64,000 bases of DNA from Eubacteriaceae bacterium (GCA_902363805.1 CABJBF010000004.1:62001-126000); one strand, 5' to 3'; positions 27,912 to 37,412 are shown, numbered from the stretch's first letter. The notes: a model not told the origin generated them from the letters alone. Made by a program: numbers and translations.

Positions 27912-30551
27912 ATGAAGGAATTAGAAAAGAACTATAATCCTGCCGATATTGAAGACAGATTATATGAAAAATGGCAGGAAAAGAAATACTTTCATGCAGA
28001 AGTAGACAGAAGTAAGAAACCATTTACAATCGTTATGCCACCACCAAATATTACAGGGCAGCTTCATATGGGACATGCCCTTGATAACACAATGCAGGAT
28101 ATACTTACACGTTTTAAGAGAATGCAGGGATATGAAGCATTATGGCTTCCTGGAACTGACCATGCATCAATTGCAACAGAAGCTAAGATTGTTGAAAAGA
28201 TGCGTGAAGAAGGAATTACAAAGGAAGATTTAGGAAGAGAAAAATTCTTAGACAGAGCATGGCAATGGAAAGCACAGTATGGTGGACGTATTGTTTCACA
28301 GCTTAAGAAAATTGGTTCATCATGTGACTGGGACAGAGAAAGATTTACAATGGATGAAGGCTGTTCAAAGGCTGTAAAAGAAGTATTTGTAAATTTATAT
28401 AATAAGGGACAGATTTACCGTGGTGAAAGAATCATTAACTGGTGTCCACATTGTCTTACTTCTATTTCAGATGCAGAAGTAGAATATGAAGATCAGGCAG
28501 GAAAATTCTGGCATTTAAGATATCCTTTAACAGATGGTTCAGGATATATTCAGCTTGCTACAACAAGACCTGAAACATTACTTGGTGATACAGCAGTAGC
28601 AGTTAATCCAAATGATGACAGATATAAGCATTTAGTAGGAAAGACTCTTACACTTCCTTTAGTTGGAAGAGAGATTCCTATTGTAGCAGATGATTATGTA
28701 GGTATTGACTTTGGTACAGGTGTTGTTAAGATTACACCGGCACATGATCCTAATGACTTTGAAGTAGGCCTTAGACACAATCTTCCTGTAATTAATGTCT
28801 TAACAGATGATGCTAAGATTGTTGATGATTATCCAAAATACGCAGGTATGGACAGATATGAAGCAAGAAAAGCAATTGTTGAAGATTTGGATAAAGAAGG
28901 ATATCTTGTTAAGATTGAAGATCATGAACATAATGTAGGTACATGTTACAGATGCCATACTACAATTGAACCGAGAGTATCAAAACAGTGGTTTGTTAAG
29001 ATGGAAGAAATTGCAAAACCTGCAATTGAAGCAGTTAAGAATGGAGATACAAAGTTTGTACCACCTCATTTTGACAAAACTTATTACCATTGGTTAGAAA
29101 ATATTCGTGACTGGTGTATTTCACGTCAGTTATGGTGGGGTCATAGAATTCCTGCATTTTATTGCGATGACTGTGGAGAAATGGTTGTAACAAAGGATAA
29201 CCATGCAGTATGTCCTAAGTGTGGTAAAGAAATGAGACAGGACCCTGATACACTTGATACATGGTTCTCATCAGCATTATGGCCTTTTTCAACACTCGGA
29301 TGGCCTGATAATACAGAAGAGATGGATTATTTCTATCCTACAAATGTTCTTGTAACAGGATATGATATTATTTTCTTCTGGGTAATCAGAATGATGTTCT
29401 CAGGGCTTGAACATACAGGAAAAGTTCCATTTGATACAGTACTTATTCATGGTCTTGTAAGAGACTCACAGGGACGTAAGATGAGTAAGTCTCTTGGAAA
29501 CGGAATTGACCCACTTGAAGTAATTGATAAATATGGTGCAGATGCTCTTAGATTTACATTAATTACAGGTAATGCTCCCGGAAATGATATGCGTTTCTAT
29601 TGGGAAAGAGTAGAGGCAAGCAGAAACTTTGCTAACAAAGTATGGAATGCTTCAAGATTTATTATGATGAACATGCCTGAAGAAGGTATTGATTTAAATA
29701 AGAAACCTGAACAGCTTACAGATGCTGATAAGTGGATTTTATCTAAGTTAAATACATTAGTAAAAGATGTAACAGACAACATGGAAAAATACGAACTTGG
29801 TATTGCAGCAGATAAGATTTACGAATTCATCTGGGAAGAATTCTGTGACTGGTACATTGAAATGGTTAAACCTAGATTATACAGTGAAACAGATGACACA
29901 AGATATGCAGCACTTTGGACATTAAAGAAAGTGTTAATTGATGCATTAAAGATGCTTCATCCATATATGCCATTTGTAACAGAAGAAATATTCTGTACAA
30001 TTCAGGATGAAGAAGAATCAATTATGATTTCATCATGGCCTGTATACACAGAAGAATATGCTTTCGCTAATGAAGAAAATGCAGTAGAATTAATTAAAGA
30101 AGCAGTTCGTGGTATTAGAAATACAAGAGCTGAAATGAATGTTAAACCAAGCAAGAAAGCAAAAGTATTTGTTGTATCAGATGATGAAGTTACAAGAAAT
30201 ATATTTGAAAATGGTAAAGTATTCTTTGCAACACTTGGCCATGCAAGTGAAGTAATTATTCAGGCTGATAAGACAGGCATTGATGATGATGCCGTATCAG
30301 TAGTTCTTCACAAAGCAATTGTATATATGCCATTTGCAGAATTAGTTGATATTGCAAAAGAAATAGAACGTCTTGAAAAAGAAGTAAAAAGATTAAACAA
30401 GGAATTAGCAAGAGTTAATGGAATGCTTGCAAATCCTAACTTCGTAAGTAAGGCACCTGAAAAGAAGATTAATGAAGAAAAAGAAAAACAGGCTAAATAT
30501 CAGGAAATGATGAAGCAGGTTCAGTCACAGTTAGAAAACTTAAAAAAATAA
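27912..30551 (+). CDS. valS: Valyl-tRNA synthetase
   Basis: An 879-residue class I synthetase that charges tRNA-Val. The HIGH-type motif is HMGH (His52-His55), KMSKS begins at Lys523, and the editing domain (about 190-340) has the ATTRPETLLGD signature. Cys-rich zinc-binding-like pairs CDDCGE and CPKCGKE lie near residue 425. The C-terminal coiled coil (about 810-879) is typical of ValS. The start at 27912 follows AAAGGAG. A longer frame to 27873 runs over the leader and is rejected. It is expressed from the T-box promoter. Confidence 0.97.
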   Translation: MKELEKNYNPADIEDRLYEKWQEKKYFHAEVDRSKKPFTIVMPPPNITGQLHMGHALDNTMQDILTRFKRMQGYEALWLPGTDHASIATEAKIVEKMREEGITKEDLGREKFLDRAWQWKAQYGGRIVSQLKKIGSSCDWDRERFTMDEGCSKAVKEVFVNLYNKGQIYRGERIINWCPHCLTSISDAEVEYEDQAGKFWHLRYPLTDGSGYIQLATTRPETLLGDTAVAVNPNDDRYKHLVGKTLTLPLVGREIPIVADDYVGIDFGTGVVKITPAHDPNDFEVGLRHNLPVINVLTDDAKIVDDYPKYAGMDRYEARKAIVEDLDKEGYLVKIEDHEHNVGTCYRCHTTIEPRVSKQWFVKMEEIAKPAIEAVKNGDTKFVPPHFDKTYYHWLENIRDWCISRQLWWGHRIPAFYCDDCGEMVVTKDNHAVCPKCGKEMRQDPDTLDTWFSSALWPFSTLGWPDNTEEMDYFYPTNVLVTGYDIIFFWVIRMMFSGLEHTGKVPFDTVLIHGLVRDSQGRKMSKSLGNGIDPLEVIDKYGADALRFTLITGNAPGNDMRFYWERVEASRNFANKVWNASRFIMMNMPEEGIDLNKKPEQLTDADKWILSKLNTLVKDVTDNMEKYELGIAADKIYEFIWEEFCDWYIEMVKPRLYSETDDTRYAALWTLKKVLIDALKMLHPYMPFVTEEIFCTIQDEEESIMISSWPVYTEEYAFANEENAVELIKEAVRGIRNTRAEMNVKPSKKAKVFVVSDDEVTRNIFENGKVFFATLGHASEVIIQADKTGIDDDAVSVVLHKAIVYMPFAELVDIAKEIERLEKEVKRLNKELARVNGMLANPNFVSKAPEKKINEEKEKQAKYQEMMKQVQSQLENLKK

Positions 30552-30554
30552 TTG

Positions 30555-30620
30555 TGGCAGGTTTGATTACAGTTTATGGTGGTATAAATTTATATTCACC
30601 AATAAACTGTATCAGGTTAA
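30555..30620 (+). other. Hairpin between valS and the 49-aa gene
   Basis: ACAGTTTAT-GGTG pairs with CACC-A-ATAAACTGT around an AT-rich loop, with flanking TGAT/ATCA also complementary. There is no T-run. It may be a processing or stability element at the end of valS. Confidence 0.4.
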
Positions 30621-30635
30621 AAAGGAGGAATCAGA

Positions 30636-30785
30636 ATGATTAATTTTGATGAAGAAATTAAGAAATTTCATCCAAGTCTTGAAATTGAAGAAGCTGAAGA
30701 TGCCATATACAATAACGATGTGTCAGATATAACTGATATTATGATTGAAATGGTAAATGGATTAAAAGGAACTAACAACCAGTAA
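30636..30785 (+). CDS. 49-residue acidic protein of unknown function
   Basis: A short frame with a strong AAGGAGG six to eight bases before ATG and codon use like its neighbours. It encodes an acidic, helical 49-residue protein (INFDEEIKKFHPSLEIEEAE, then NGLKGTNNQ at the end). No family is recognised. It lies between valS and the zinc-ribbon/TPR gene and probably belongs to the latter's transcript. Confidence 0.65.
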   Translation: MINFDEEIKKFHPSLEIEEAEDAIYNNDVSDITDIMIEMVNGLKGTNNQ

Positions 30786-30850
30786 GTCGTTTTAGCCATA
30801 TAATATATGTGTATGGCTTAGACTGAGGGCAACATAGATGGAGAAATAAT

Positions 30851-32302
30851 ATGATATGCTTTAACTGTGGTAATGTCCTTACAAATAGTGATTATTGCAG
30901 TCATTGTGGTATGGATGTCAGCATATATAAAAAGATTGTGAAGTTGTCAAACACTTATTACAACATGGGGCTTACAAAGGCACTTAACAGAGATTTGTCA
31001 GGTGCAGCAGATGCCTTAAGAAGAAGTGTAAAATTAAACAAAAGAAATACTGATGCAAGAAACCTTTTAGGCCTTGTTTATTTTGAAATGGGTGAAACAG
31101 TTCAGGCTTTTTCGGAATGGGTAATGAGCATGAACCTTCAGCCGGACAACAATGCAGCAGATAAATATATGGCGGCAATTCAGGCCGATAAGGGCAAAAT
31201 TGATGAATTAAACCATACAATTAAGAAATTTAATATTGCATTAGAATATGCAAAAGATGGAACAGATGATATGGCTATTATTCAGCTGAAGAAGGTTTTG
31301 AATCAGAATCCAAACCTTATAAAAGGATATCAGTTGTTAGCCGTACTTTACATGAAACATGGTGAGTACGAAAGAGCCAGAAAAGCAACAAAGAAAGCTT
31401 TAAAGATTGATAAGTGTAATCCACTTTGTGTAAGATACTTAAGAGAAATTACAAATTATTTAGAAGATGAAAAGAAAAATAATCCTGAACGTAGAAGAAA
31501 ACGTAGAATGGATCTTCGTGGAACTATGATAGACAGACCATATTTAAGTGGTGATGATGTTATAATTCCAAAGAATAATTTTAAAGAAGCAACTTCAAGT
31601 GCTCAGAGTATAATTCATATAGTTATGGGTGTTTTGTTAGGTGCAGCTTTGGTATTTTTCATTGTAACACCGGCAAGAGTATCAACTGTTAGTGATCAGA
31701 TATCACAAGTAAAAGTTGATTACAATCAAAAAATTGCAATTAAGGATTCTTCTATTTCAGAGTTACAAAAGAGTGTAGATACTTTAACAGCTGAAAAGGA
31801 AGATTTGGCAGCAAGACTTGGTGAATATACAGATACAGACAATACTTTAAGTAAGAATTATACTCAGTTATTATCAGCGGTTGCAAGTTACTTAAAGAGC
31901 GATTATGATGCCAGTGCTAAAAGTATTTTAAAGGTTGATACATCTTTGGAAATGAACTCATCAGCATTTACTGAAGTATATAATACTTTGAACAGTAAGA
32001 TTGCATCAAGAGTAGCAGAAACAAGTTATGATGCCGGAATGGAAGCATTAAATAAAAAAGATTATTCTACAGCCATTACTAATTTCCTTAAGGCAATAGA
32101 AGCTGATTCTAATAATGATGATGCTTATTACTATTTAGCATGGTCATATAAAAATAACGGTGATGAAAAGAATGCTAAAAAATATTTCAAGGAGATAGTG
32201 GACAAATTCCCTAACTCTAAGAATTACACAACAGCAAAGACTCAGGCAGGAGTTGATGATACTACAACATCAAGTGATGAAACTACAACTTCTGAAGAAT
32301 AA
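30851..32302 (+). CDS. Zinc-ribbon, TPR and membrane-anchored protein
   Basis: A 483-residue protein with a modular layout. The N-terminal zinc ribbon has CFNCG and CSHCG (Cys3, 6, 17, 20). TPR repeats span about 30-205 (for example GEYERARKATKKALKIDKCN). A Lys/Arg-rich juxtamembrane stretch is followed by one membrane helix (about 257-277), a coiled coil (about 283-325) and a second TPR group (about 395-455), then a Thr/Ser/Glu tail. Orientation rules place the zinc ribbon inside and the second TPR group outside. It may organise an envelope complex. No specific function is known. Confidence 0.75.
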   Translation: MICFNCGNVLTNSDYCSHCGMDVSIYKKIVKLSNTYYNMGLTKALNRDLSGAADALRRSVKLNKRNTDARNLLGLVYFEMGETVQAFSEWVMSMNLQPDNNAADKYMAAIQADKGKIDELNHTIKKFNIALEYAKDGTDDMAIIQLKKVLNQNPNLIKGYQLLAVLYMKHGEYERARKATKKALKIDKCNPLCVRYLREITNYLEDEKKNNPERRRKRRMDLRGTMIDRPYLSGDDVIIPKNNFKEATSSAQSIIHIVMGVLLGAALVFFIVTPARVSTVSDQISQVKVDYNQKIAIKDSSISELQKSVDTLTAEKEDLAARLGEYTDTDNTLSKNYTQLLSAVASYLKSDYDASAKSILKVDTSLEMNSSAFTEVYNTLNSKIASRVAETSYDAGMEALNKKDYSTAITNFLKAIEADSNNDDAYYYLAWSYKNNGDEKNAKKYFKEIVDKFPNSKNYTTAKTQAGVDDTTTSSDETTTSEE

Positions 32303-32329
32303 GAGTACAATTAAATATAAGAATATAAG

Positions 32330-32380
32330 ATACAAAAGAAAAAGCTATTGCGATAAATGCAATGGCTTTTTCTTTTGTTG
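32330..32380 (+). terminator. Terminator upstream of spoIIAA
   Basis: A long stem (AAAAGAAAAAGCTATTGC against GCAATGGCTTTTTCTTTT) with an ATAAAT-type loop is followed by T-rich sequence. It separates the TPR gene from the spoIIA operon. Confidence 0.88.
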
Positions 32381-32409
32381 TATAAAAATAATTTTCAAAT
32401 GGAGGTTTT

Positions 32410-32742
32410 ATGGAAGTTTTATATGAAATAAGAGGTGAAAATTTAATTGTATTTTTGCCGGAGGAATTAGACCATCACAATTCAAGAATGATAATGGAAC
32501 AGTGCGATTGGTATATATTAGCTAATCAGTTAAAAAATGTAATATTTAATTTTAAAAGAACCACGTTTATGGATAGTTCAGGAATAGGGGTCATTTTAGG
32601 CAGATACAAACTTGTAAAGAAGGCATGTGGGGAAATTACCGTGTTAAATATAAATGATACAATAGATAGAATTTTTTCTATTTCAGGACTATATAAAATT
32701 TGCAAAAAATCAGAAGCTTCAAGTCTGACTGTAAATATTTAG
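32410..32742 (+). CDS. spoIIAA: Anti-sigma F factor antagonist
   Basis: A 110-residue STAS-domain protein. The phosphorylation site is in FMDSSGIGV (Ser56/Ser57, equivalent to Ser58 of Bacillus). When dephosphorylated by SpoIIE it binds SpoIIAB and frees sigma F in the forespore. GGAGG precedes the start. spoIIAB starts 10 bases after its stop. The promoter must lie in the short gap containing the terminator or just upstream. A GAAT-type sigma-H box (AAGAATATA near 32320) is a weak candidate. Confidence 0.95.
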   Translation: MEVLYEIRGENLIVFLPEELDHHNSRMIMEQCDWYILANQLKNVIFNFKRTTFMDSSGIGVILGRYKLVKKACGEITVLNINDTIDRIFSISGLYKICKKSEASSLTVNI

Positions 32743-32752
32743 GAGGAGACAA

Positions 32753-33262
32753 ATGGTAAAGAAAATATTTGAAAATAATATGAAGTTAGAAATGGATAGC
32801 GTGTCTGAGAATGAGTCTTTAGCAAGAATGGGTGTAGCATCCTTTTTAACAAAAATTGACCCTACTTTAGAGGAGATAAATGATATAAAAACAGCTGTTT
32901 CTGAGGCAGTTACGAATTCAATAATACATGGATATAGAGATAAAAAAGGAATCGTAGAAATTAAATGCCATTTAAGAGAAACAATAATTGAAAAAGAAGA
33001 TGAAATTTTACATATATCGTTAATAACAATCATTGTAAGAGATGATGGAACAGGAATAGATGATATAGAAAAAGCAATGGAGCCTATGTATACATCTAAA
33101 CCGGAGAATGACCGTGCCGGAATGGGATTTGCATTTATGCAATTATTTATGGATACGGTAGACGTGTGGTCTAAGCCGTACATAGGAACAAGCGTGACAA
33201 TGACAAAAGAACTAAAAAGAATTGAAAAGAAGGGAAATAATGGATGCAATAACGCTGATTAA
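32753..33262 (+). CDS. spoIIAB: Anti-sigma F factor, serine kinase
   Basis: A 169-residue GHKL-type ATPase with the N box EAVTNSIIHGY, G1 DDGTGI and G2 RAGMGFAFM. It binds and inhibits sigma F and phosphorylates SpoIIAA. It is somewhat longer than the Bacillus protein (about 146), with extra residues at the C-terminus overlapping the start of sigF by 23 bases. GGAGGAG lies before the start. Confidence 0.95.
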   Translation: MVKKIFENNMKLEMDSVSENESLARMGVASFLTKIDPTLEEINDIKTAVSEAVTNSIIHGYRDKKGIVEIKCHLRETIIEKEDEILHISLITIIVRDDGTGIDDIEKAMEPMYTSKPENDRAGMGFAFMQLFMDTVDVWSKPYIGTSVTMTKELKRIEKKGNNGCNNAD

Positions 33263-33956
33263 ACAGGCTCATGCAGGTGATAAGATGGCTAGGGATAAAT
33301 TAATTCTTGAAAATACAGGACTTATATGGAGCATTGTAAAAAGATTTACAAATAGAGGATATGAGGCAGAGGATTTATTTCAGATAGGATGCATCGGGTT
33401 AATTAAATCAGTAGATAACTTCGATATACAGTACGATGTTAAGTTTTCTACATATGCAGTACCTATGATAGCCGGTGAAATAAAAAGGTTCTTAAGAGAT
33501 GACGGACTTATAAAAGTAAGCAGGGCGTTAAAAGAACTGGCGTACAAAGCATATAAGGAAAATGAAAGAATTAAAAATGAGCTTGGAAGGGATGCAACTA
33601 TAAGTGAACTTGCTAGTAAGTTGGAAGTGAGTGAGGAAGAAATATCGATGGCAATAGATTCGTCAATGGAAGTTGAATCACTGCATCAGACAATATACCA
33701 AAATGATGGAAATGAAATATATTTAATGGATAAATTAAAAAATGAGGAAGGCTGCGAAGAGGAAGCAATAAATAAAGTAATGATTTCACAAATATTAAAT
33801 GAAATGACAGACAACGAGCGCCGATTAATAAAAATGCGATATTTTTCAAATATGTCACAAAAAGATGTAGGAGAGCAACTGGGAATATCACAAGTTCAGG
33901 TATCGAGGCTGGAGAAAAGAATTTTAACGAAAGCAAGGCTGGAGAGGCAAAGCTAG
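33240..33956 (+). CDS. sigF: Sporulation sigma factor F
   Basis: A 238-residue sigma-70-family factor of the sporulation group. Region 2 has DLFQIGCIGLIKSVDNFD and FSTYAVPMIAGEIKRFLRDDG, region 3 lies at about 110-150, and region 4 has MSQKDVGEQLGISQVQVSRLE. It directs forespore transcription after septation. The ATG at 33240 with AGAAGGGA is preferred over an in-frame TTG at 33222. The last ~8 residues (RLERQS end) differ from the usual sigma F end, and an out-of-frame fragment of another gene begins right there. Confidence 0.95.
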   Translation: MDAITLIKQAHAGDKMARDKLILENTGLIWSIVKRFTNRGYEAEDLFQIGCIGLIKSVDNFDIQYDVKFSTYAVPMIAGEIKRFLRDDGLIKVSRALKELAYKAYKENERIKNELGRDATISELASKLEVSEEEISMAIDSSMEVESLHQTIYQNDGNEIYLMDKLKNEEGCEEEAINKVMISQILNEMTDNERRLIKMRYFSNMSQKDVGEQLGISQVQVSRLEKRILTKARLERQS

Positions 33957-34078
33957 AAGCATTTACCAAGCTAACTAAAATTTTATTAGATAGTAAAAGG
34001 TATGAAGATTTAGATAGGGCTACTAAAGATATTGAATATCAGAAGAAATTAATGAAAGATTATAATATTACAGATTAA
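33920..34078 (+). pseudogene. C-terminal remnant of an Rpn-type transposase/nuclease gene
   Basis: In a frame different from sigF, about 52 codons read ESKAGEAKLEAFTKLTKIL, then LDSKRYEDLDRATKDIEY and a YNITD end with a proper TAA. This resembles the EGKAEGKAE-linker plus C-terminal tail of Rpn-family (PD-(D/E)XK) proteins. No start or nuclease domain exists. The fragment overlaps the 3' end of sigF, so an insertion/deletion event probably joined them. The family match is from memory. Confidence 0.5.
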
Positions 34079-34110
34079 TGAAAAAAGTATAATGTTGTAA
34101 AATGATGAAA

Positions 34111-34168
34111 GGCAGATGAATGATATTCCTTAAGAATAAAAAGGAATAAGAATCCATCTGCTTTTTTT
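34111..34168 (+). terminator. Terminator after sigF
   Basis: Nested stems GGCAGATG/CATCTGC and ATTCCTT/AAGGAAT are followed by seven T. Confidence 0.88.
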
Positions 34169-34315
34169 ACTAATGAAGCCATAGGCTGGAAAGAAATTGG
34201 ATAATCGAAGCTTTTGAGAAACTAATCTAGTTGAGGTTAAGTTAGAGGTGTACTTAAAAAAATTTCGATTCCCCCTATTTTTAGACCATAATTTTTTAGC
34301 ATTAATTATTAAAAA

Positions 34316-34345
34316 ATAATAAAATTACAAAAAATGTACATAATA
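34316..34345 (+). promoter_or_regulatory. Candidate sigma-G/F promoter of spoVAA
   Basis: CATAATA at 34339-34345 matches the forespore -10 consensus. The -35 area 17 bases upstream (ATAATA) is only a partial match. The TSS would lie about 25 bases before the spoVAA start. The remainder of 34169-34315 is AT-rich with no gene. Confidence 0.4.
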
Positions 34346-34376
34346 AGTGTTAATCAAGTGAAAGGCAGAAAATGTA

Positions 34377-35003
34377 ATGAGTGATACAGTTTATATAAAA
34401 ATGGACAGAAGTGTGGAAGTAACTCATGAGAAGGTGACAATAGGGGATATAGCAAAAATAGAATCTAAAAATAAGAATATAGTTAATAATATAAAATCAA
34501 TAAAAATATTAGCAGATAAGCCTGAATTAGGTAACAGATATGTTATTTCGATTATGAGAATAATAGAAATAATAGATGAAAAATTTCAGAATGTTGATAT
34601 ATCAAATATAGGAGAAACAGATTGTATTGTAGAATTTAAAAAATCAAATACTCCATGTAAACCATTAGAAATATTAAAGACAGGTATTATATGTATTTTA
34701 TTATTTTTCGGAGCAGGATTTTCTATTATGTCATTCAATAATGACGTGTCTATAGACCAAATGTTTTTGCAGATAAGTGGACAGATTAGCGAAGATACAG
34801 TTGGTGGAGCAAAAATTTTAGAACTTACTTATGCCATAGGTTTGGCAGTGGGAATAACAGTATTTTACAATCATTTTGGACCAAAGAAAATTACTAAAGA
34901 TCCAACTCCAATAGAAACAGAAATGAGAAAATATGAAAATGAAATAAATGATGCACTAGTTGATGGGCATAACAGAGAAGATAGAAAACTGGATTTAAAA
35001 TAA
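34377..35003 (+). CDS. spoVAA: Stage V sporulation protein AA
   Basis: A 208-residue SpoVAA: an N-terminal soluble domain (about 1-100) with VYIKMDRSVEVTHEKVTIGDIAKI, then two hydrophobic helices (about 103-122 and 145-163). It belongs to the SpoVA channel that loads dipicolinic acid into the forespore and releases it on germination. AAAGG lies upstream of ATG. The order after sigF is that of Bacillus. Confidence 0.92.
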   Translation: MSDTVYIKMDRSVEVTHEKVTIGDIAKIESKNKNIVNNIKSIKILADKPELGNRYVISIMRIIEIIDEKFQNVDISNIGETDCIVEFKKSNTPCKPLEILKTGIICILLFFGAGFSIMSFNNDVSIDQMFLQISGQISEDTVGGAKILELTYAIGLAVGITVFYNHFGPKKITKDPTPIETEMRKYENEINDALVDGHNREDRKLDLK

Positions 35004-35039
35004 AGTCCTAAAAATAAAATGTAGAATATGGAGAAATTC

Positions 35040-35468
35040 ATGAGTATTGGACAAATAATAATTTTATCAATAATAGGACTTGCAGGTGGTGGAATAATAG
35101 CAGCGGGAGTTTTTGCACTTATAACGACTACAGGTGTAATGACAAGATTTGCTGAAAAGACACATACTGCAAAATATGTAAGACAATATGAAAATGCAGT
35201 TGCTTTTGGTGCAATTCTATTTAATATATTCTGGGTGTTTGAACTAAATTATGAGGGAATGAAACTAGGAAATCAATTATTAGCATTAATAGGTTTGTGT
35301 CATGGGATATTCGTAGGATGTTTGGCAATTTCTCTGGCCGAGGCGTTAAATGCGACAGCTATATTTGCAAGAAGAATGAAGTTAGCAGTAGGATTGAGCT
35401 TTATTGTGTTAAGTGTGGCTCTGGGAAAAGGAGTTGGAGCTTTAATTTATTTTTTTAGTATGAATTAA
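35040..35468 (+). CDS. spoVAB: Stage V sporulation protein AB
   Basis: A 142-residue protein with four predicted membrane helices and the SpoVAB pattern (GLAGGGIIAAGVFALI, TRFAEKT, then a VGCLAISLAEALNATAIFARR segment). An in-frame ATG exists at 35028, but TGGAGA is spaced for the one at 35040. It is 36 bases after spoVAA and part of the same operon. Confidence 0.9.
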   Translation: MSIGQIIILSIIGLAGGGIIAAGVFALITTTGVMTRFAEKTHTAKYVRQYENAVAFGAILFNIFWVFELNYEGMKLGNQLLALIGLCHGIFVGCLAISLAEALNATAIFARRMKLAVGLSFIVLSVALGKGVGALIYFFSMN

Positions 35469-35549
35469 AGCTGATGGAACGTAAATTAGTCTGATATATT
35501 ACAGTAGTAGAACGACGTAATTAAAATAAATTGTAGATGGAGAAGTAAA

Positions 35550-36074
35550 ATGAGTGGAGACAAAACAGTAAATGTAAATGATGAGAAAGAGTTTAAAAAT
35601 AATAGCAGTGATAAATGTGTTGGGAATGAAAATATAACAAAAGAAGAGTATAATCAATATGTTGAAAATATAACACCTTCATTTCCATTATGGAAAAATA
35701 TGCTAAAAGCGTTTATTACAGGTGGATTAATTTGTCTTATGGGGCAGGTTTGGATTGAATTATTTAAATACTTTGGAATGGACAAAGAACAGGCAGTCAA
35801 TTGGACAACGGTTGTATTGATAGCGGAAAGTGTAATATTAACAGGTCTAAATATTTATCCTAAGATTGGAAAATTTGGTGGAGCAGGTGCGTTAGTGCCA
35901 ATTACTGGATTTGCAAATGGTGTGGCATCATCGGCAACAGAATTCGGTGCAGAGGGTCAGGTCTTTGGTATTGGATGTAAAATATTTACTATAGCAGGAC
36001 CGGTTATTCTATACGGAATTTTTAGCAGCTGGGTATTAGGAATCATATATTGGATTATTAATTTAGTATGGTGA
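35550..36074 (+). CDS. spoVAC: Stage V sporulation protein AC
   Basis: A 174-residue membrane protein, SpoVAC, the putative mechanosensitive part of the SpoVA dipicolinate channel. Four hydrophobic helices begin at about residue 55. Signature parts are FPLWKNMLKAFITGG, GKFGGAGALVPITGFAN and GFANGVASSATEF. There is a polar N-terminal ~40 residues with many Lys, Asn and Asp. GGAGAAG precedes the start. In Bacillus the next gene would be spoVAD, but here the operon stops. Confidence 0.93.
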   Translation: MSGDKTVNVNDEKEFKNNSSDKCVGNENITKEEYNQYVENITPSFPLWKNMLKAFITGGLICLMGQVWIELFKYFGMDKEQAVNWTTVVLIAESVILTGLNIYPKIGKFGGAGALVPITGFANGVASSATEFGAEGQVFGIGCKIFTIAGPVILYGIFSSWVLGIIYWIINLVW

Positions 36075-36277
36075 TAATAATAAAAGTAATTGAGTCAAAA
36101 AATAGAGAACAGTTGAAATAAAGAAAATAAGCGTTTAGATTTTAACTGATAATAAAATAAAAAAGATATATTATAGAATAAAAAGACATTTTACAAGTTA
36201 TTTTTTAGGTAAATTGTGTTACAATAAAACTAGTAATCAGAAGAAAAATAAAGATAGAAAATATAGAATGAGTTGAG

Positions 36278-36323
36278 AGTTAATTTCTTATTTTAATAGT
36301 ATAAACAGAATAAGAAATTAACT
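36278..36323. repeat. 15-bp perfect inverted repeat
   Basis: AGTTAATTTCTTATT and its exact complement are separated by 16 bases, without a good T-run. It sits 25 bases before the DUF2752 gene and may be a leader structure or operator. Confidence 0.5.
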
Positions 36324-36347
36324 TAAGTTTTAGAAAAATACAAAGTA

Positions 36348-36755
36348 ATGACGATAAATATGACTAATGAAATAAAAAAAATAATTAACAATATTTTTAA
36401 GGATATAAAAAAGTATTATCCGCTTATAAGTTGCGTGATAATTTACATTTTTATCACATCTTTGATATTTAATGATATATGTCCAAGTAAGATATTATTT
36501 AAAATATCATGTCCGGGATGTGGACTTACCAGAGGCAGTATTTCACTTCTTACAGGGCATTTTAAAGCTGCAATGCATTATAATGCAGCAGCTGTCATTT
36601 GGGATATTGGAATAGCAATGATGTTTGTGCAAAGATATATACTTGAAAAGAAATATAAATTTATGGATTATTATTGGATTGTATGTTGCGGACTAACCAT
36701 AGTGTATTACATCATTAGAATGATTTACTATACACCTGCAGGTTTTCCGATTTAA
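36348..36755 (+). CDS. DUF2752 membrane protein
   Basis: A 135-residue protein with three membrane helices and the DUF2752 hallmark [19 protein letters not shown] followed by [12 protein letters not shown]. The paired cysteines in CPGCG are conserved in the family. Function is unknown. The ribosome binding site is weak, and an ATG four codons later is an alternative start. It is 26 bases before rubrerythrin. Confidence 0.85.
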   Translation: MTINMTNEIKKIINNIFKDIKKYYPLISCVIIYIFITSLIFNDICPSKILFKISCPGCGLTRGSISLLTGHFKAAMHYNAAAVIWDIGIAMMFVQRYILEKKYKFMDYYWIVCCGLTIVYYIIRMIYYTPAGFPI

Positions 36756-36781
36756 TATTTAAATTTACAGGAGGTTACATA

Positions 36782-37318
36782 ATGGAATTAAAAGGATCAA
36801 AGACAGAAGAAAATTTATTAGCAGCATTTGCAGGAGAATCAGAGGCAAGAAATAAGTATACTTATTATGCTTCAAAAGCAAGAAAAGAAGGATATGTTCA
36901 GATTGCCAATATTTTTGAAGAAACTGCAGCAAATGAAAAAGAGCATGCAAAAATGTGGTTTAAATTATTAAAAGGTGGAATTGGAACTACTGCAGAAAAT
37001 TTAGCAGATGCAGCAGCAGGTGAAAACTACGAATGGACCGATATGTATGCAACATTTGCAAAAGAAGCCAGAGAAGAAGGATTTGACGAAATAGCAACTT
37101 TATTTGAAGGCGTTGCAGCAATTGAAAAAGAACATGAAGAAAGATACAAGAAATTGTTGGAAAATGTTGAAAAAGGTTTAGTATTTTCAAAAGATGGTGA
37201 TACAATCTGGCAGTGTAGCAATTGTGGACATATCTGTATTGGAAAACAGGCTCCTGAAGTTTGTCCTGTATGTGCACACCCACAGTCATATTTCCAGGTA
37301 AAAGCTGAAAATTATTAA
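36782..37318 (+). CDS. rbr: Rubrerythrin
   Basis: A 178-residue rubrerythrin: an N-terminal four-helix ferritin-like di-iron domain with the Glu ligands in [30 protein letters not shown] and [11 protein letters not shown], then a C-terminal rubredoxin-like domain with CSNCG and CPVCAHP. It reduces hydrogen peroxide to water using electrons from reduced rubredoxin or ferredoxin in anaerobes. A perfect AGGAGG precedes the start. I see no PerR box. Confidence 0.96.
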   Translation: MELKGSKTEENLLAAFAGESEARNKYTYYASKARKEGYVQIANIFEETAANEKEHAKMWFKLLKGGIGTTAENLADAAAGENYEWTDMYATFAKEAREEGFDEIATLFEGVAAIEKEHEERYKKLLENVEKGLVFSKDGDTIWQCSNCGHICIGKQAPEVCPVCAHPQSYFQVKAENY

Positions 37319-37331
37319 ATAAAAATAATTA

Positions 37332-37412
37332 AAAGACTCTCCGAAAACAAAAATTTTAAAGTGAACATAAGAAAAGCATTTTGGAATTTTTATTTAGGGG
37401 AGTTTTATTTTC
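37332..37412 (+). terminator. Weak terminator after rubrerythrin
   Basis: GACTCTCC can pair with GGGGAGT about 60 bases later, which is followed by TTTTATTTTC. The loop is long, so confidence is low. Confidence 0.4.
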
